DNA of 64,000 nucleotides. Source: Anisus vortex (Eukaryota > Mollusca > Gastropoda > Planorbidae). Positions 1 to 13,148 of the stretch are shown here, piece after piece (the first letter of the stretch is position 1; each line of letters opens with the position of its first letter). A program made the position numbers and the translations under genes. Under the pieces are notes generated by a model. The model made no database searches. It saw only the letters and a program-made list of their open reading frames with translations, and had not been told where the DNA came from. The DNA lies in assembly GCA_949126835.1 (NCBI GenBank), contig OX421506.1, forward strand, positions 23,459,301-23,523,300, written 5' to 3'.

Positions 1-635
1 ATTTGTTGAGACTGTGGAATGCAGACAATGAAATCAGTGACCCGACTTGAGATATCAATGAGTTCGTTAATCTGCTTTTAGCGATGTATGAAACAAAAAA
101 TAAATGTAACAATTTTGGAACATGTGATGTTGGAATATACAATTTTTAACATTTTTGACATACTTGATGGTCCCTAAACGCTTGTTATCATTTTGCTTGT
201 GTATGTGTTCAGATCATCGACCTAGTGACCCAGTATCGAGAACTAGGCCAAAGCGTTTTAGTTTTCTCTTCTTCTCTTTGTTGTGGGCTTTTATCTACCG
301 TGAGCTAACTCATCAAAATGCCATATTTCTTGGTAGATAGAGACATTTTTCTACTTAATCCCCGTGGGAATTAATCTCTCTGTTAGAGAGGTTCTCAATA
401 GTTAGTGTTGGCTTTGTTGTTTGTTTTGTCCTCTTTTGTTCGAAAAGTGAGCCTGTCACAGAGATAACTCAGAGCTCATAAGTCTTGGGAAAGTTTTGGA
501 GAAAATTGACTTGGCTTGTCAATATTGGGATTTTTGTGTGTGTCTGTTAAATTGAAAAAGGCAGCTTGAAGATAACTATTAAAAACTGTAAAAAAAAAAA
601 TAACATAAAATAAAAAAACTTTTCGTTAAATTAAG
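1..635. other. Non-genic, nothing recognised
   Basis: AT-rich sequence with only short chance reading frames. I see no splice-bounded exon, RNA gene or named repeat before the SINE that begins near 636. Confidence 0.5.
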
Positions 636-857
636 GAGTTCTTATCTCCGTTCCGAAGGTTATCTGTTCGAATCCTGGTGAAGGACATAATTTGTTGCCG
701 GGACTGGATGGTGTCCCTGAGTTTAGTTGGGGTAAAGTAAAGGCTGCTGGGCATTGTGCTGACCACACAATCCCCTAGTAGGCCGTGGCAACAGAAACTG
801 GTAAACGCTGCTCCACCGGCCTTATGATCAATTTGGTCTGAAGGGTACTTTACTTTA
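636..857 (+). repeat. SINE-1 copy, 5'-truncated tRNA-derived SINE
   Basis: The left part contains a Pol III B-box-like GTTCGAATCC, as in a tRNA T arm. The body follows (GGGTAAAGTAAAGGC-like, CCACACAATC, GTGGCAACAGAAACTGG). The end is the family's ATCAATTTGG..GGGTACTTTACTTT tail. The same order recurs at about ten other places in the window. The tRNA head is incomplete and I see no target duplication. Confidence 0.75.
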
Positions 858-2703
<1,846 letters not shown>

Positions 2704-2708
<5 letters not shown>

Positions 2709-3661
2709 CCTTTTTTTTCCTTTTATTTTCTTTCTTCCTCCTTTCTTTCTGCGTTCTTTTTTTTTTTATCTTTCTTTCTATTTATCTTTCTTTCTTAGCA
2801 CATCTTGAAAGAGTAAGGTAAAGCTATTGTTTATTTGTATAGGCTCCATAGCTTGTTGACATTTGCGTTCATACCAGGTTAATGAAATAATTAGCCTTAG
2901 TTTTATTGCACCAAAGCCTGCAGGACGTTTGTTTGGGCATTTAGTTGTTGTTTTTTGTCTCTTGTAATGGATATTACCTTAATTTAATGTCTTACATGTT
3001 TTTCATGTTTTCTAAACTGTTTTCTAAACTGTTATCAATCAGATTTATCGAATAGAATCATTAGAGACAAAGACATTAGAAAAACAACACAACACTATTT
3101 ACCGATAGTTATAATATTTTATTTGTCTTTATATTTATTGTAAAGGCTTGGAAAAGGGACTATGATTATTTGGGATATCTTCAGATTGAAAGAACATAGT
3201 CTACCAATTCTTTCTTTCTCTCTCCCCTCCTCTCTTTCTATTGTTGAAATAAATTCACAGTGAGGAGGTTAAGGAGGGGACCGACTGCCACGGGTGTCTC
3301 ACTTCAACATGATTTTTCTTGTTCGTTAATGTTAGTTAAACGTTGGGTCATGTACTGCGATGTTAATTTAAAGCACATGCGAGCCATACATATATAAATG
3401 AACTAATGAAAATGCGTCTTAAACTTTGTATTCGGAATCTTGAGGCTTTTCTACGTGTTTATTTTATGTTTGTTTGTTTTTATAAAAAGAAGGAAAATAG
3501 TCTTCTGATATTGCTTACGAAATCGTCCCCACAACTTAACAAGAGGGATTGGCTGCCGAGTGATAAGCCGCTTACAGGATTATGGGGGTTACTTTAACGC
3601 TGAAGGCCTACACCTTTAGCACTCACAAACACGTGCGAGCAAAATGTGGGTGCATTTAACC
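2704..3661. other. Non-genic, polypyrimidine then AT-rich
   Basis: The stretch opens with about 100 bp of TTTC/TTTT-rich sequence flanking the satellite. It includes a CT-rich stretch near 3210-3240. No gene is supported. Confidence 0.45.
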
Positions 3662-3966
3662 AGTGTCTACCGTAAAGTAAAGAATCCAGTCGGACCAAAC
3701 TGATCCATAGGGCCGGTGAAGCAGCGTTCACCAGTTTGTGTGGCCACGGCATAGTGGGTGATTGCGTGTCCAGCTCAATGCACAGCCGCCTTTTACTTTA
3801 CCTCAACTACGGTCATGTAACCATCAGAGCTGGGTAGACTCAGGGACACACCCCCTCCAGACCCGGAAACCAATCCTAGCCTTCACCGGATTCGATTCGA
3901 ACCCAGGATCCGCGGTACGCCGGCCGAACGCGTTGCCGCTCGGCCTCCGTGCCACATAGTGTCTAC
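3662..3966 (-). mobile_element. Full-length SINE-1 with 9-bp target duplication
   Basis: On the minus strand the element starts with a tRNA-like head. The A-box-like GGCCGAGCGGCAACGCG near 3930-3950 and B-box-like GGGTTCGAATC near 3895-3905 recall class II tRNAs (Leu/Ser). The shared body follows, then a tail ending ATCAGTTTGGTCCGAC and CTTTACTTTACGG. The direct repeat AGTGTCTAC occurs at 3662-3670 and 3958-3966. This is the best complete reference copy of the family in the window. Confidence 0.85.
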
Positions 3967-4426
3967 AGTAGGGATGTTCATATCAATTTTTTTTTTAAAA
4001 CGAAACAAAAAAAAAGATTATCGTTTGTAGAAATCCGATTTTAAAATGAACATATTTTAGTGTGTAGAAATAGTAGAAAACCGACTTCAAAAGCGATTAT
4101 ATGATTTTCTCCCAAATCGCTAATCGAAGCAAACACTCCAGTGCCTTTCTTGCATATGTTGTCACGGCGTTGTTCAAACCAATTTCGCTAAGCGAAAACA
4201 GCAAGGCTAAGTCAATGTAGTGTTTTTGTAAGTAGTGTTGAATGATTTGATCTTGCGGAATGCAACATAATTCCTTCAAATATTTCATTCCTCGCCAAAT
4301 CAAATCGTGGGATACGGAAGGAATTAAAAGATTACCTTTCCGCATAACCAAAAATCGCTTTAGAAAAAACCGGTAATCCAATTAATTGTCCGATTATCGT
4401 CTGTCAACATTCCTAGTCTAGACACT
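3958..4426. mobile_element. Probable MITE with 23-bp imperfect terminal inverted repeats
   Basis: The left end 3958-3980 (AGTGTCTACAGTAGG..) and the reverse complement of 4404-4426 (AGTGTCTAGACTAGG..) match at 19 of 23 positions. The inside carries a minus-strand open frame of 94 codons (4097-4381) that resembles nothing I recognise. The SINE at 3671-3957 appears to have landed at the very edge of the left terminal repeat. The superfamily is not assigned. Confidence 0.45.
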
Positions 4427-4723
4427 CAACGTAAAATATGTGCAGGTGTCGCCGCTCTTGTTATTTAAAAACGCATCGTCCGCCATTATTGATGAGCTCT
4501 TGAGTGTCAACGTGTTGTCGTTCGTTGTTGTTTTCATTATCTTTCCCATCCATTACCAGTACGAGGGTGTATTTAATATTCGTGGCTCTGTAGTAAGGGT
4601 TCATTCATGTAGATCAGGGTTATCCACTATTAATAAAGCCTGCAATTGTATACTACCTGTATTCGACACTGGTTACCAAAACCCATTAAGACCGTGTATA
4701 GACAGACATTACAATATAATATA
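4427..4723. other. Non-genic, nothing recognised
   Basis: Short spacer between two DNA-transposon-like elements. Its open frame (4440-4724) has no supporting features. Confidence 0.4.
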
Positions 4724-5105
4724 GTCTATAGCAGGGGTTTCAAACTCGGGTGAAGGCATGGGACATTTTATCACTTAAGAGATGTGTCAATGCCCTCCCC
4801 CCTCCCACCAAACAATCCGACCCTATTAAACAAAAAAACCTCATACATCTTAACTCATTTTACTACTTATCACTAATAACATGCACATTTACAACTTAGA
4901 CTCAAAGAATTATACCAAAAGGAACGTATATAAAATTAACAATAAAATGTGATGTGTATCAGTACTAGCTGTATTGGCTGTCTGAATTTCACGAATAGTT
5001 CTATTTTTTTTAAGCTTACTGACTGGCCATACAAATCCACCTGCTGGGCCGCATGCGGCCCGTGGGCCGCGTGTTTGAGACTAAATTGAGATTCCGGGTC
5101 TATAG
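4724..5105. mobile_element. hAT-like MITE with 8-bp target duplication
   Basis: The left terminus CAGGGGTTTCAAACTCG begins at 4732, immediately after GTCTATAG (4724-4731). GTCTATAG recurs at 5098-5105. The right part reads GGGCCGCGTGTTTGAGAC, the inverse of the left end, although the last roughly 20 bp have drifted. Internal GCGGCCCGTGGGCC is typical of this kind of element. An 8-bp duplication with a CAGGGG-type end fits hAT. There is no transposase ORF. Confidence 0.7.
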
Positions 5106-8100
5106 TTTTGTGAAGTTTTTAAAAAAAATTACGCGTTTGACGGGTCTAGGTAATTTGGAAATTATTTAAGAGTAAGAGCCCTTGTGTGGATCCACCTACA
5201 GCTGGAGCGCTCGTTAAAATGGGTCTCGAACAAATCACAGGGGGAAACTAAAAATGCGAGGTACAATCGAGCAATATGTAATTAAAATAAACAAATTTAA
5301 CATACTTCATCTTGGGGTGTTGGGAGGAGAGCGGGGGCCCGTCATTGCCAATACAATTTCATTATTAGGACAAGGTAAACATTTTTTTTTTTAATTTTCA
5401 TAACTAACGCGTTGTAGGGAATGATGAATACATGGAGGGATTTAAAATGAGAGGACGTGAATGGAAAAAAGAACAACAATAACAACAGTTGAAAGAGAAG
5501 TAAACATAAATAATGAACTGAATTTATTATTAGAGATAGAAAAAATAAGAACATTTAAACTAAACTCTTATAACATCATTCTTATAGTGGTGTAAACATT
5601 TCAAGGTAATACATGCAACTATCAATACGAGCAATTTAAACATCGGTATATATGCTTTGAAAGATGATTTGTTTTTGCCTATCTAATATGTCTTGATAGA
5701 TGTCGGTCATGGACATTTGTTGAAAATTGAATTAGTATACCTGCAATTATCTCAACTAATGATATTAATTAGATTATTCAATTGATTCAATTAATTATAT
5801 TAATCAATTAATTAGGATATTCAATTTACATTTTTATGCATTGAAAGATTTTTTATCCACAAATTGACCTATTCGACACGAATTTGAAAAAAAAAACAAT
5901 TCAATTTAACAGAAGGTTACATTTGACTGCGTTAAGTCCCCGTAAATAAAATTTAAACTATTGTTTTAATGAGAGTTTACAACTTTGTTTTTGGGGTGAT
6001 ATTTTTTGTATAGTAAATAAGGCGTAAAAGGAATATGAACTGCGTTATTATTAATTGTTCAACTTAACAGATGCATTTGCTCAAAGCTACAATTTTGACC
6101 TATATTCAGAAAATGTTTTTAAAAGATATACACACATGCACACGCATTTTATTAAATGTAATAACATGATTAAAATGGGTTCTTGTCCTCAGTGAGAGGA
6201 AATAATTTTTGTGTGAGCAGCTCCACTGCTGTGTACATTAAAACATACCCCGTAGAACAGTTTTCCTATGCACATCGTTTGCATTTTTGTTAAAACATTT
6301 GCATATACCTTAAAACTATTTTCTTTGATATTTCCTCTCGAAAAGCAGGAATAATCTTCTTCATTGTTTCCTATTGAAAAGCAACAAAAAAGTTCATTTA
6401 TGGGAGTGAGGGGTGAAGGTGAAAATTTGATAGCATGTATTGCCATCGGCTACACATCTATGTGCCAAGTTTAAGCCCGATAGGATGACGGGAAGTGGGT
6501 GAATTACTGCCTGAATATTTTGATGGCCGCGAAAACGGAGCTAATACTATGTAGGACACCGGGAGAGCATGAGGAGTTCACAAATAAATGGATTGTTTTG
6601 AGTAGGAAGCTCAACACTGAGCTGTCAAACCAAAGTTAGGCCTACGTGAGCACTTAGTATTAACTAAAGCTGTCAGTGATGTAATGCTACCTCAAAGCAA
6701 TAACAGTTGTATACTCTATTGAAAGCAAACTGTTGGCCGTTTACAATATCAAAAGGGTTCAATTCGTAAAATATAATCATTGACAGAGCGAGGAAGAATA
6801 TAATTCAACTGATAATACAATTTCACACACATAATATATGAATACATTATATGCATTTATTTAAAGTTAACCATTAGTGTTATATAAAGCTATAGAGAAA
6901 GATAGAGCAGGCGTGACACCGTGAACTGATGCAGCCGGTGACACTTCACATATGCCATATAATGCTCCTTATACATTTGCGTACTTATGTGTATATATTT
7001 CCATATAGTCTACCCTTTTAAAATGTTGTTATATGCCAATTTGTTTTCTTTAAATGCACCAAAGTTCACAACCTGTTTTTTTTTTAAAACTTAACAAAAA
7101 TGCAAATGTATTATTTTTTTCCTGTCGTGATAATAGTTTGGTCATAATTTGGCATGTACTTTATATAGTGCTGTTTATTCATTTTTCATTCGCTTATAGT
7201 GTTTTGTTTTAAATGGTGGTCACGTAGAGTTTATTTGCGAATAGCAAGGTTACCTTGATGGCTGAAAACACGTAGTTGCGGGTTGGTTACCTCATTTCTT
7301 AATCTAAAACATGCCTGTTAAAACATCGAAACAAAACCTTTTCTATTTCTTTTGTTTTAAATTTGAATTTTTAAAATACAGGTAGTGGTTCAGATTTCTA
7401 AAAAAGGTTCCTTTTTCTTTGCTCTATTGATCATACTGTTGGCTTGACAATTTGAATACATTTGTAAAATAATTTTTGATTGTAAAATTTCCACATAGAA
7501 CAATTCCATGTATTTTCATGAAGTGGAAATCCAACCCCATCCAGTATCCGAAAAACTATAGGCGGCTACAAAATTGTATACCCTGACGGTTTAGTCTTAA
7601 GTACTTTCAGTAATATTTTTCTTGTATACTGTGAACTCTTCTTTAATTGATCTTTGAATGTTTTCAATATGCCCAGATGTTGATCTACGCGTTTCAGGCT
7701 GCAATACTTGTATATTTTTAGAAGATCTATGTGTCTTTCTTGGTTTGTCAAATGATAAAGCCCTGAATCTGTAGGCCTCATGTCCTTTATATAAGCTTGA
7801 CGTGCTAAACAATGATAAGACATCTCTGGCTGACAAGTTGAGAAACGTTGTCAAGGTAGACAGGCTATCGATGGGCTTACCAGTCATGTATTGGAGACTT
7901 TTTTGATTAAGGGTAATTTGAGAACAGTGCAAACTGCAAACCTGGACTATTTTTTTTTCTTCTCACTCGACTGTAAGAGAATAGAGTGTTCATTGTCGTT
8001 CTTCATATTATAGCTGCTACTAAACAAAGACGTTGAGTGTTCGTTATAAACAATCGCCTTCTCATTAAATGCTAACTGAAACAACCCCTTTCTTTGCTGT

Positions 8101-8600
8101 TTATCTAGGTTAAAGGCTTTTATCCAATGACAGCTGATACCTAGTCCAGTAATGAATAAGTTTAGCTTTTTAATTGACGTTCTTTTTATTACCTTTTGAT
8201 GTTGAATTGATCTCGTGACGATACTTAGAAAATTAAAAAAAAAAGGCCCATAAATATTTTCAGACTGAAGTTATTTTGTGTAGTTGTGATCAGGTTCAAT
8301 AATATAACACGCACACACATAGATACTAAATCGCCTGTTGTTGAATTGTATGTGTGCGTGAGGGGGGGGGGGGATATAGGGCATTGATTGACTTAATATG
8401 AAACCTTAGAAGATATGTAAAATATATGTGTGTGTGTGTGTGTGGGGGGGGTAATTACTGGGACGTTGTAAATGAGCGGTTTAAAAATAAAATAAAATGC
8501 GGTTTGATTAGTTCGTTATCGTGAGACCTAATACTTTAATTATGGTTGAAGGACAGCGGATGTTTCTTCAAATGCTGATGTTGAGGTTGCTGGCATCGAA
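5106..8600. other. 3.5 kb AT-rich non-genic stretch
   Basis: I see no splice-bounded exon or named repeat. Local features are a palindromic AT block near 5750-5830 and, near 8360-8450, a G run and a (TG)n run. Open frames here (for example 6189-6446 and 7597-7932, minus) have AT-rich composition and no motif. Confidence 0.4.
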
Positions 8601-8692
8601 CTTTGAAGACATACGTAGGCATGGCGTTCTTCGGATGGCCCATCTAAACAGATCTAGTCTAAAATACAACAACATTCAACTAGTCTGAGAAG

Positions 8693-8852
8693 CCGGCTCG
8701 TCCTGTGGTTAGTTCACCGGTCTGTCAACCGACACGTCGCGGCTTCTATCCTTGCCGCCGACCGATCCCTGCCGCCCTACAGGAGTTTTGGGCCTAGTGG
8801 ACTTAATAATCTCTATCTAGAAGGAACGTCTGTAAAACTTATAAAAATAAAT
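8693..8852 (+). mobile_element. SINE-2 copy with Asp-tRNA-like head
   Basis: It begins GCCGGCTCGTCCTGTGG and contains an A-box-like GGTTAGTTCACCGG, a CTGTCAACC segment (GTC in anticodon position, as in tRNA-Asp) and a B-box-like GGCTTCTATCC. The body (GGGCCTAGTGGACTTAATAA) and tail (GAAGGAACGTCTGTA, AATAAA-like end) follow. A second copy lies inverted at 37,560-37,725. The tail matches LINE 3' ends at 27,645-27,690 and, less closely, at 36,010-36,060. Confidence 0.75.
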
Positions 8853-8863
8853 GTCTAGTTTAG

Positions 8864-9561
8864 AGGGCAGCAAAGATGGCACCACACATTCAATATAATC
8901 TAGGGCAGAAAAGATGGCACCACACATTCAATATAATATAGGGCAGAAAAGATGGCACCACACATTCAATATAATCTAGGGCAGCAAAGATGGCACCACA
9001 CATTCAATATAATCTAGGGCAGCAAAGATGGCACCACACATTCAATATAATCTAGGGCAGCAAAGATGGCACCACACATTCAATATAAACTAGGGCAGCA
9101 AAGATGGCACCACACATTCAATATAATCTAGGGCAGCAAAGATGGCACCACACATTCAATATAATCTAGGGCAGCGAAGATGGCACCACACATTCAATAT
9201 AATCTAGGGCAGCAAAGATGGCACCACACATTCAATATAATCTAGGGCAGCGAAGATGGCACCACACATTCAATATAATTTAGGGCAGCAAAGATGGCAC
9301 CACACATTCAATATAATCTAGGGCAGCAAAGATGGCACCACACATTCAATATAATCTAGGGCAGCAAAGATGGCACCACACATTCAATATAATCTAGGGC
9401 AGCAAAGATGGCACCACACATTCAATATAATTTAGGGCAGCAAAGATGGCACCACACATTCAATATAATCTAGGGCAGCAAAGATGGCACCACACATTCA
9501 ATATAATCTAGGGCAGCGTAGATGGCACCACACATTCAATATAATCTAGGGCAGCGAAGAT
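8864..9561. repeat. 38-bp minisatellite, about 18 units
   Basis: The unit is AGGGCAGCAAAGATGGCACC plus ACACATTCAATATAATCT, with rare changes (GCAGCGAAG, GCAGAAAAG, ATTTAGG). The array starts about 12 bp after the SINE-2 tail. Degenerate unit-like sequence (TCTAGTCTA.., ACATTCA..) lies on both sides at 8650-8690 and 9562-9650, so the SINE probably landed in an existing array. The period is not a multiple of three, so it is not coding. Confidence 0.97.
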
Positions 9562-10429
9562 TACTCCTACATTCATTTAGCATCGGAGCCAAAGTGGTTT
9601 CTACATCCATCTAGTCTAGGAATGCAAAGATGGCTCCTACATTCAATCCAACTTGTCCCTGGTAGCAAATGTGGCTCCCAATGGCTACCACTGGGCATAC
9701 AGTTCGGTGCTGATAAGTCTCAGTTACATTTTGCTCCATCAGTTCATGTGTAAGTCTATTTAATTGAGACCTGGGGCATTTGTTTGTTTGTTTTTCTATG
9801 CTCCAGAAACACGTCAACATTTATATTCACTTCAAGAGTGACTTATTATACTTAAGGTTTCGGTGATATATAAAACACTGTGGACGATTCAACGGGATTA
9901 TGTCATCGTGACCATCAAAGTTAAGTCCTTGATAACGAATCTAAACTGTTTTTATGGAGGCATTATAATAAATTTTAAAGAAAGGTGTCAAAAAAAAAAG
10001 AAGAAATAAACAAGGAGATAAAGAAATAGTAAAGAGAATTGCAGGTATAAAGCTACCTCACCTAACCCTTTAGCCCCCCCCCCCTCCCCTCTCTGCCTGT
10101 ATAAGTTATAAATCAATCAGCTGTTACAGTGCTGAGTGTTAAAGGATATAATGTGAAGTTTTGAATGAATATTGTTCTATATCTGGTTTGATACTTAATC
10201 ATTACATCATAGGCAAAATATTGGGATTATATTGACTTTGGTTAATCTGATTGTGTAAATAGAGATGGGGCGACACGTCCTTGAACTTTAGAAAAAGAAT
10301 CGTAAAATAAGTGGATCATTGGCGAAGCTATCTCGGTTTTAAAGAGCTGGTTAGGTTTTAGTCAATGTTCGGATTGCTGTTTGCTTTCATGACTTCTCAT
10401 TATTAAAAGAAAACTAGCTAAAAAAGTTT
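9562..10429. other. Decayed array edge, then nothing recognised
   Basis: The first 100 bp echo the 38-bp unit (GCAAAGATGGCTCCTACATT). The rest is unassigned AT-rich DNA with an A run near 9990 and a C run near 10,075. Confidence 0.45.
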
Positions 10430-10464
10430 TCTGATCGACTGGGTCCCGTGGATTAAGCATTGTT

Positions 10465-10560
10465 TAACACTTTCTTTGGCAACGGCATACCAGGGGATTT
10501 CGTGACCAGCACAATGCTCCTGTCGTCCTTACATTCCCAACCCCCACCCCTCCAACCATC
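10465..10560 (-). repeat. SINE-1 remnant
   Basis: GGCAACGGCATACCAGGGGA followed by ACCAGCACAATGCTCCTGTC and CTTTACATTCCC-like sequence matches the central body of SINE-1 in reverse. Both ends are lost or diverged. Confidence 0.5.
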
Positions 10561-11295
10561 TTCGACTGGGTCCTCTCAAGACCTTCCAGAGAAGAGAGTC
10601 CCTGGTGTTTAGAAGGGCTTTAAGCCCTGAACTGGACAGTAATGATGGTCATGTAAGGAAGTGCCACCTTAACACTGCCCGCCTTTTTTTTTATCGATTG
10701 GTGTGAGTACTTTGTGTGTGTGTCAGTTTGGATGTGCGCTAAAAATAAGTGGCCAATTGGTAATAATAATCTAATTCTTGTTAGCAATTACATCATTACT
10801 AAATGATTGAGACTTACTGTTAAGCTAAAAGAGACGAGGGATAACCTATCTTTATACCTGCGTGTCTGTTCTCCCATATTTCTCCTCATTTCTGACGTCC
10901 TCCCTATCTTCCTCTATCTGCATGATCTTGTGTAAGAGTTATTAAACGGTTTTTATCCATTGCTATGGTATTATTGTCTCTCTCCCCCCCTCCCCTCCCC
11001 TGTAAGCCATTTGGTCAACATGTGGTGGTAATACTAGATCAACCGTACGTTTTTAGTCGAGACGAGATGAACTTTTGTAAAGTGCCAGACCCTCCCCCCC
11101 CCCCCTCCATACCTTTTCTATTTCTCCTTCCCATACCTTGAATCTCGAAGTAATTTTCTCACACCAGAAAGGGGAGGGGGGCAAAAATAAAAGTAAGTGA
11201 AAATCTGGGAAAATATACAACAGAAAATCAATAAATAAGACTTCATTATGTGCATTGAGCTAATTTTGTTATGTTGAAGTAATAGATCAGAATTA
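10561..11295. other. Upstream or intronic DNA of innexin A, no exon found
   Basis: C runs lie near 10,985 and 11,095. The missing first coding exon of innexin A must end in phase 2, but I cannot point to one here. It may lie further upstream. Confidence 0.35.
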
Positions 11296-11640
11296 GATAA
11301 ATGGCTTATAAAATATAGTTTGCTTATAGTTTCTGTGTAACTAAATACACACAGAGGAATGTTTTTTATAGAGTTTGCTTAAGAGTTTCTTTGTAGTTGA
11401 ATACAGATAGATGACTTATAGTTTGCTTATAGCCAAATGCATTTAGAGGAATGTCTTTTATAGTTTGCTTGAAGTTTCCCTGTTACCGAAAACACTTAGA
11501 CAAATGACTTATAGTTTTGCTTATAGTTTCTGTGTTGTTGAATACATTTACATAAATGGCTTTTACAGTTTGCTTATAGTTTCTTTGTTGTTGAATACAT
11601 CTAGATAAATGACTTATAGTTGCTTTGAGAAAGGTATACT
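11296..11640. repeat. Degenerate tandem repeat, about 55-60 bp units
   Basis: About six diverged units share ATGACTTATAGTTTGCTTAT, AGTTTCTGTGTTGTTGAATA and CATCTAGATAA. The array lies about 180 bp before the splice acceptor of the innexin exon, so it is probably intronic. Confidence 0.8.
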
Positions 11641-11817
11641 TTTTGTGTGTGTAACAAAACGTCTAAATTGAATTTCCACATGTTGTAATTGAACAGTTGT
11701 AACTGCTGTAACTGTAACATTTGTGTGTGTGCTGATATAGATCACTGTCTTTACTGCATGAAATATTGCCATTCAACCATGTGATATCTACAGCGTCGTT
11801 TTTTGTTTTCATTTCAG

Positions 11818-13030
11818 TGTTTCAGCCATCCTGGGTGGCTGGACCTCGTACTCAAAGCTTACATCGAATAACGATGACGATTGGGTAGACCGGCTGAACC
11901 ATTTGTACACGGTCATTCTTCTGGCCATTTTCACCGTGTTCATTAGCACCTGCCAGTACGCCGGCAACCCCATCGAGTGCTGGTGCCCCGCCCATTTCAC
12001 GGGGTCCTATGTGTCGTACACGAAGTCGTACTGCTGGATCAAGAACACGTACTACATTCCCATCGACGAGCCTTTGCCGGGGGCCAAGCACGACAGGATC
12101 TCCGAGGAGATCACCTATTACCAATGGGTGCCCATCATTTTGCTCTTCATGGCCTTTCTCTTCAAGTTCCCGGCCCTGATCTGGAGGATGTTCAACGGGG
12201 GCTCGGGCATCAACTTGAACAAGATCGTGGACCTGACCACCACCACCCAGATAGGGGCCGCGGAGAAGAGGGAGGAGACCATCAGCCACATCGCCATATA
12301 CCTTGACCGCTGGCTGGAGGCCCACCGGCAGTACCGCTTCAACATCGTGGTCCGAATGAGGCAGCGGGTGTCCAAGTTCATCTGCTTCCTGTGCGCCAAG
12401 CGGGACGGGACCTTCCTGACCGGCCTGTACATCTTCGTCAAGCTCCTGTACGTGGCCAACGTGATCACGCAGTTCTTCCTGCTCAACGCTTTCATGGGCA
12501 GCTGGTACAACATGTACGGGTTCGAGGTCATCGGCGGCCTGGCCGCCGACCACACCTGGCCGGACTCGCCCAGGTTCCCGAAGATCACCATGTGCGACTT
12601 TGAGATCCGTCAGCTCCAGAACATCCACCCGCACACCGTCCAGTGCGTCCTGCCCATCAACCTGTTCAACGAGAAGATCTTTATTTTCCTCTGGTTCTGG
12701 TTCGTCTTCGTGGCCGTGTGCACCTGCGGGAACTTCCTCTTCTGGATATGGCGCGCCCTCTTCCGCTCCAACCGCGCCTCCTACATCAAGAAGTACATGA
12801 AGCTCCTGGACCAGATCAAGGGCGAGGAGGACAAGCAGCTGGTGCGGCGCTTCGCGGACCAGTACCTGCGGGACGACGGCGTGTTCATCCTGCGCCTCAT
12901 CGCAAGGAACACCAACGACATCCTGCTGACGGACATCATCGACAAGCTGTGGAGCATGTTCAAGAAGAAGCCCGGCGTGAAGAAGCTCCACGAGGACGAG
13001 ATGAGCAAACTGGCAGACACACAGGCGTGA
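11818..13030 (+). CDS. Innexin A, terminal coding exon (5' exon not found)
   Basis: Gap-junction/hemichannel protein of the innexin-pannexin family, four-pass plasma membrane. The exon follows a pyrimidine-rich acceptor (TTTCATTTCAG, ending 11,817) and starts with one base completing a split codon, so the ATG lies in an upstream exon I cannot find. The 403 residues, numbered from V1 (11,819), show the N-terminal NDDDWVDRLNHLYT (18-31), TM1 about 31-48, extracellular loop 1 with ECWC (53-56) and YCWIKNTYY (71-79), the signature YYQWVP (100-105) leading into TM2, TM3 about 199-226, loop 2 with MCDF near 257 and VQCVLPINLFNEKIF near 275-288, then TM4. The cytoplasmic tail ends SKLADTQA. Third positions are strikingly GC-rich against AT-rich surroundings. 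No stop or frameshift. Confidence 0.95.
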
Positions 13031-13142
13031 AGAAAATCCAGCCTTTTCAGAAGCACCGTCCCTACAGGATGGACTTGGCTGCACACGCGGCCTTCACATG
13101 TTGAAATCAACCAGGAATCGGAACCAGCAAAAAACCCAAACA

Positions 13143-13148
13143 AATAAA
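13143..13148 (+). promoter_or_regulatory. Candidate polyadenylation signal of innexin A
   Basis: AATAAA within AAATAAATAAATAATG, 113 bp after the innexin A stop. It is the first such hexamer downstream. Confidence 0.45.

Noticed and set aside
4097..4381. 94-codon minus-strand ORF as a gene
   Set aside because: It lies inside a probable MITE, matches no family I know and has no splice or promoter evidence.
8864..9561. CRISPR-like array at the 38-bp repeat
   Set aside because: The units are contiguous with no unique spacers, and the context is animal nuclear DNA.
11852..13084. 410-codon minus-strand ORF across innexin A
   Set aside because: It is the antisense shadow of a GC3-rich coding exon. 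The sense frame has innexin motifs, a stop and splice context. The antisense protein has none.
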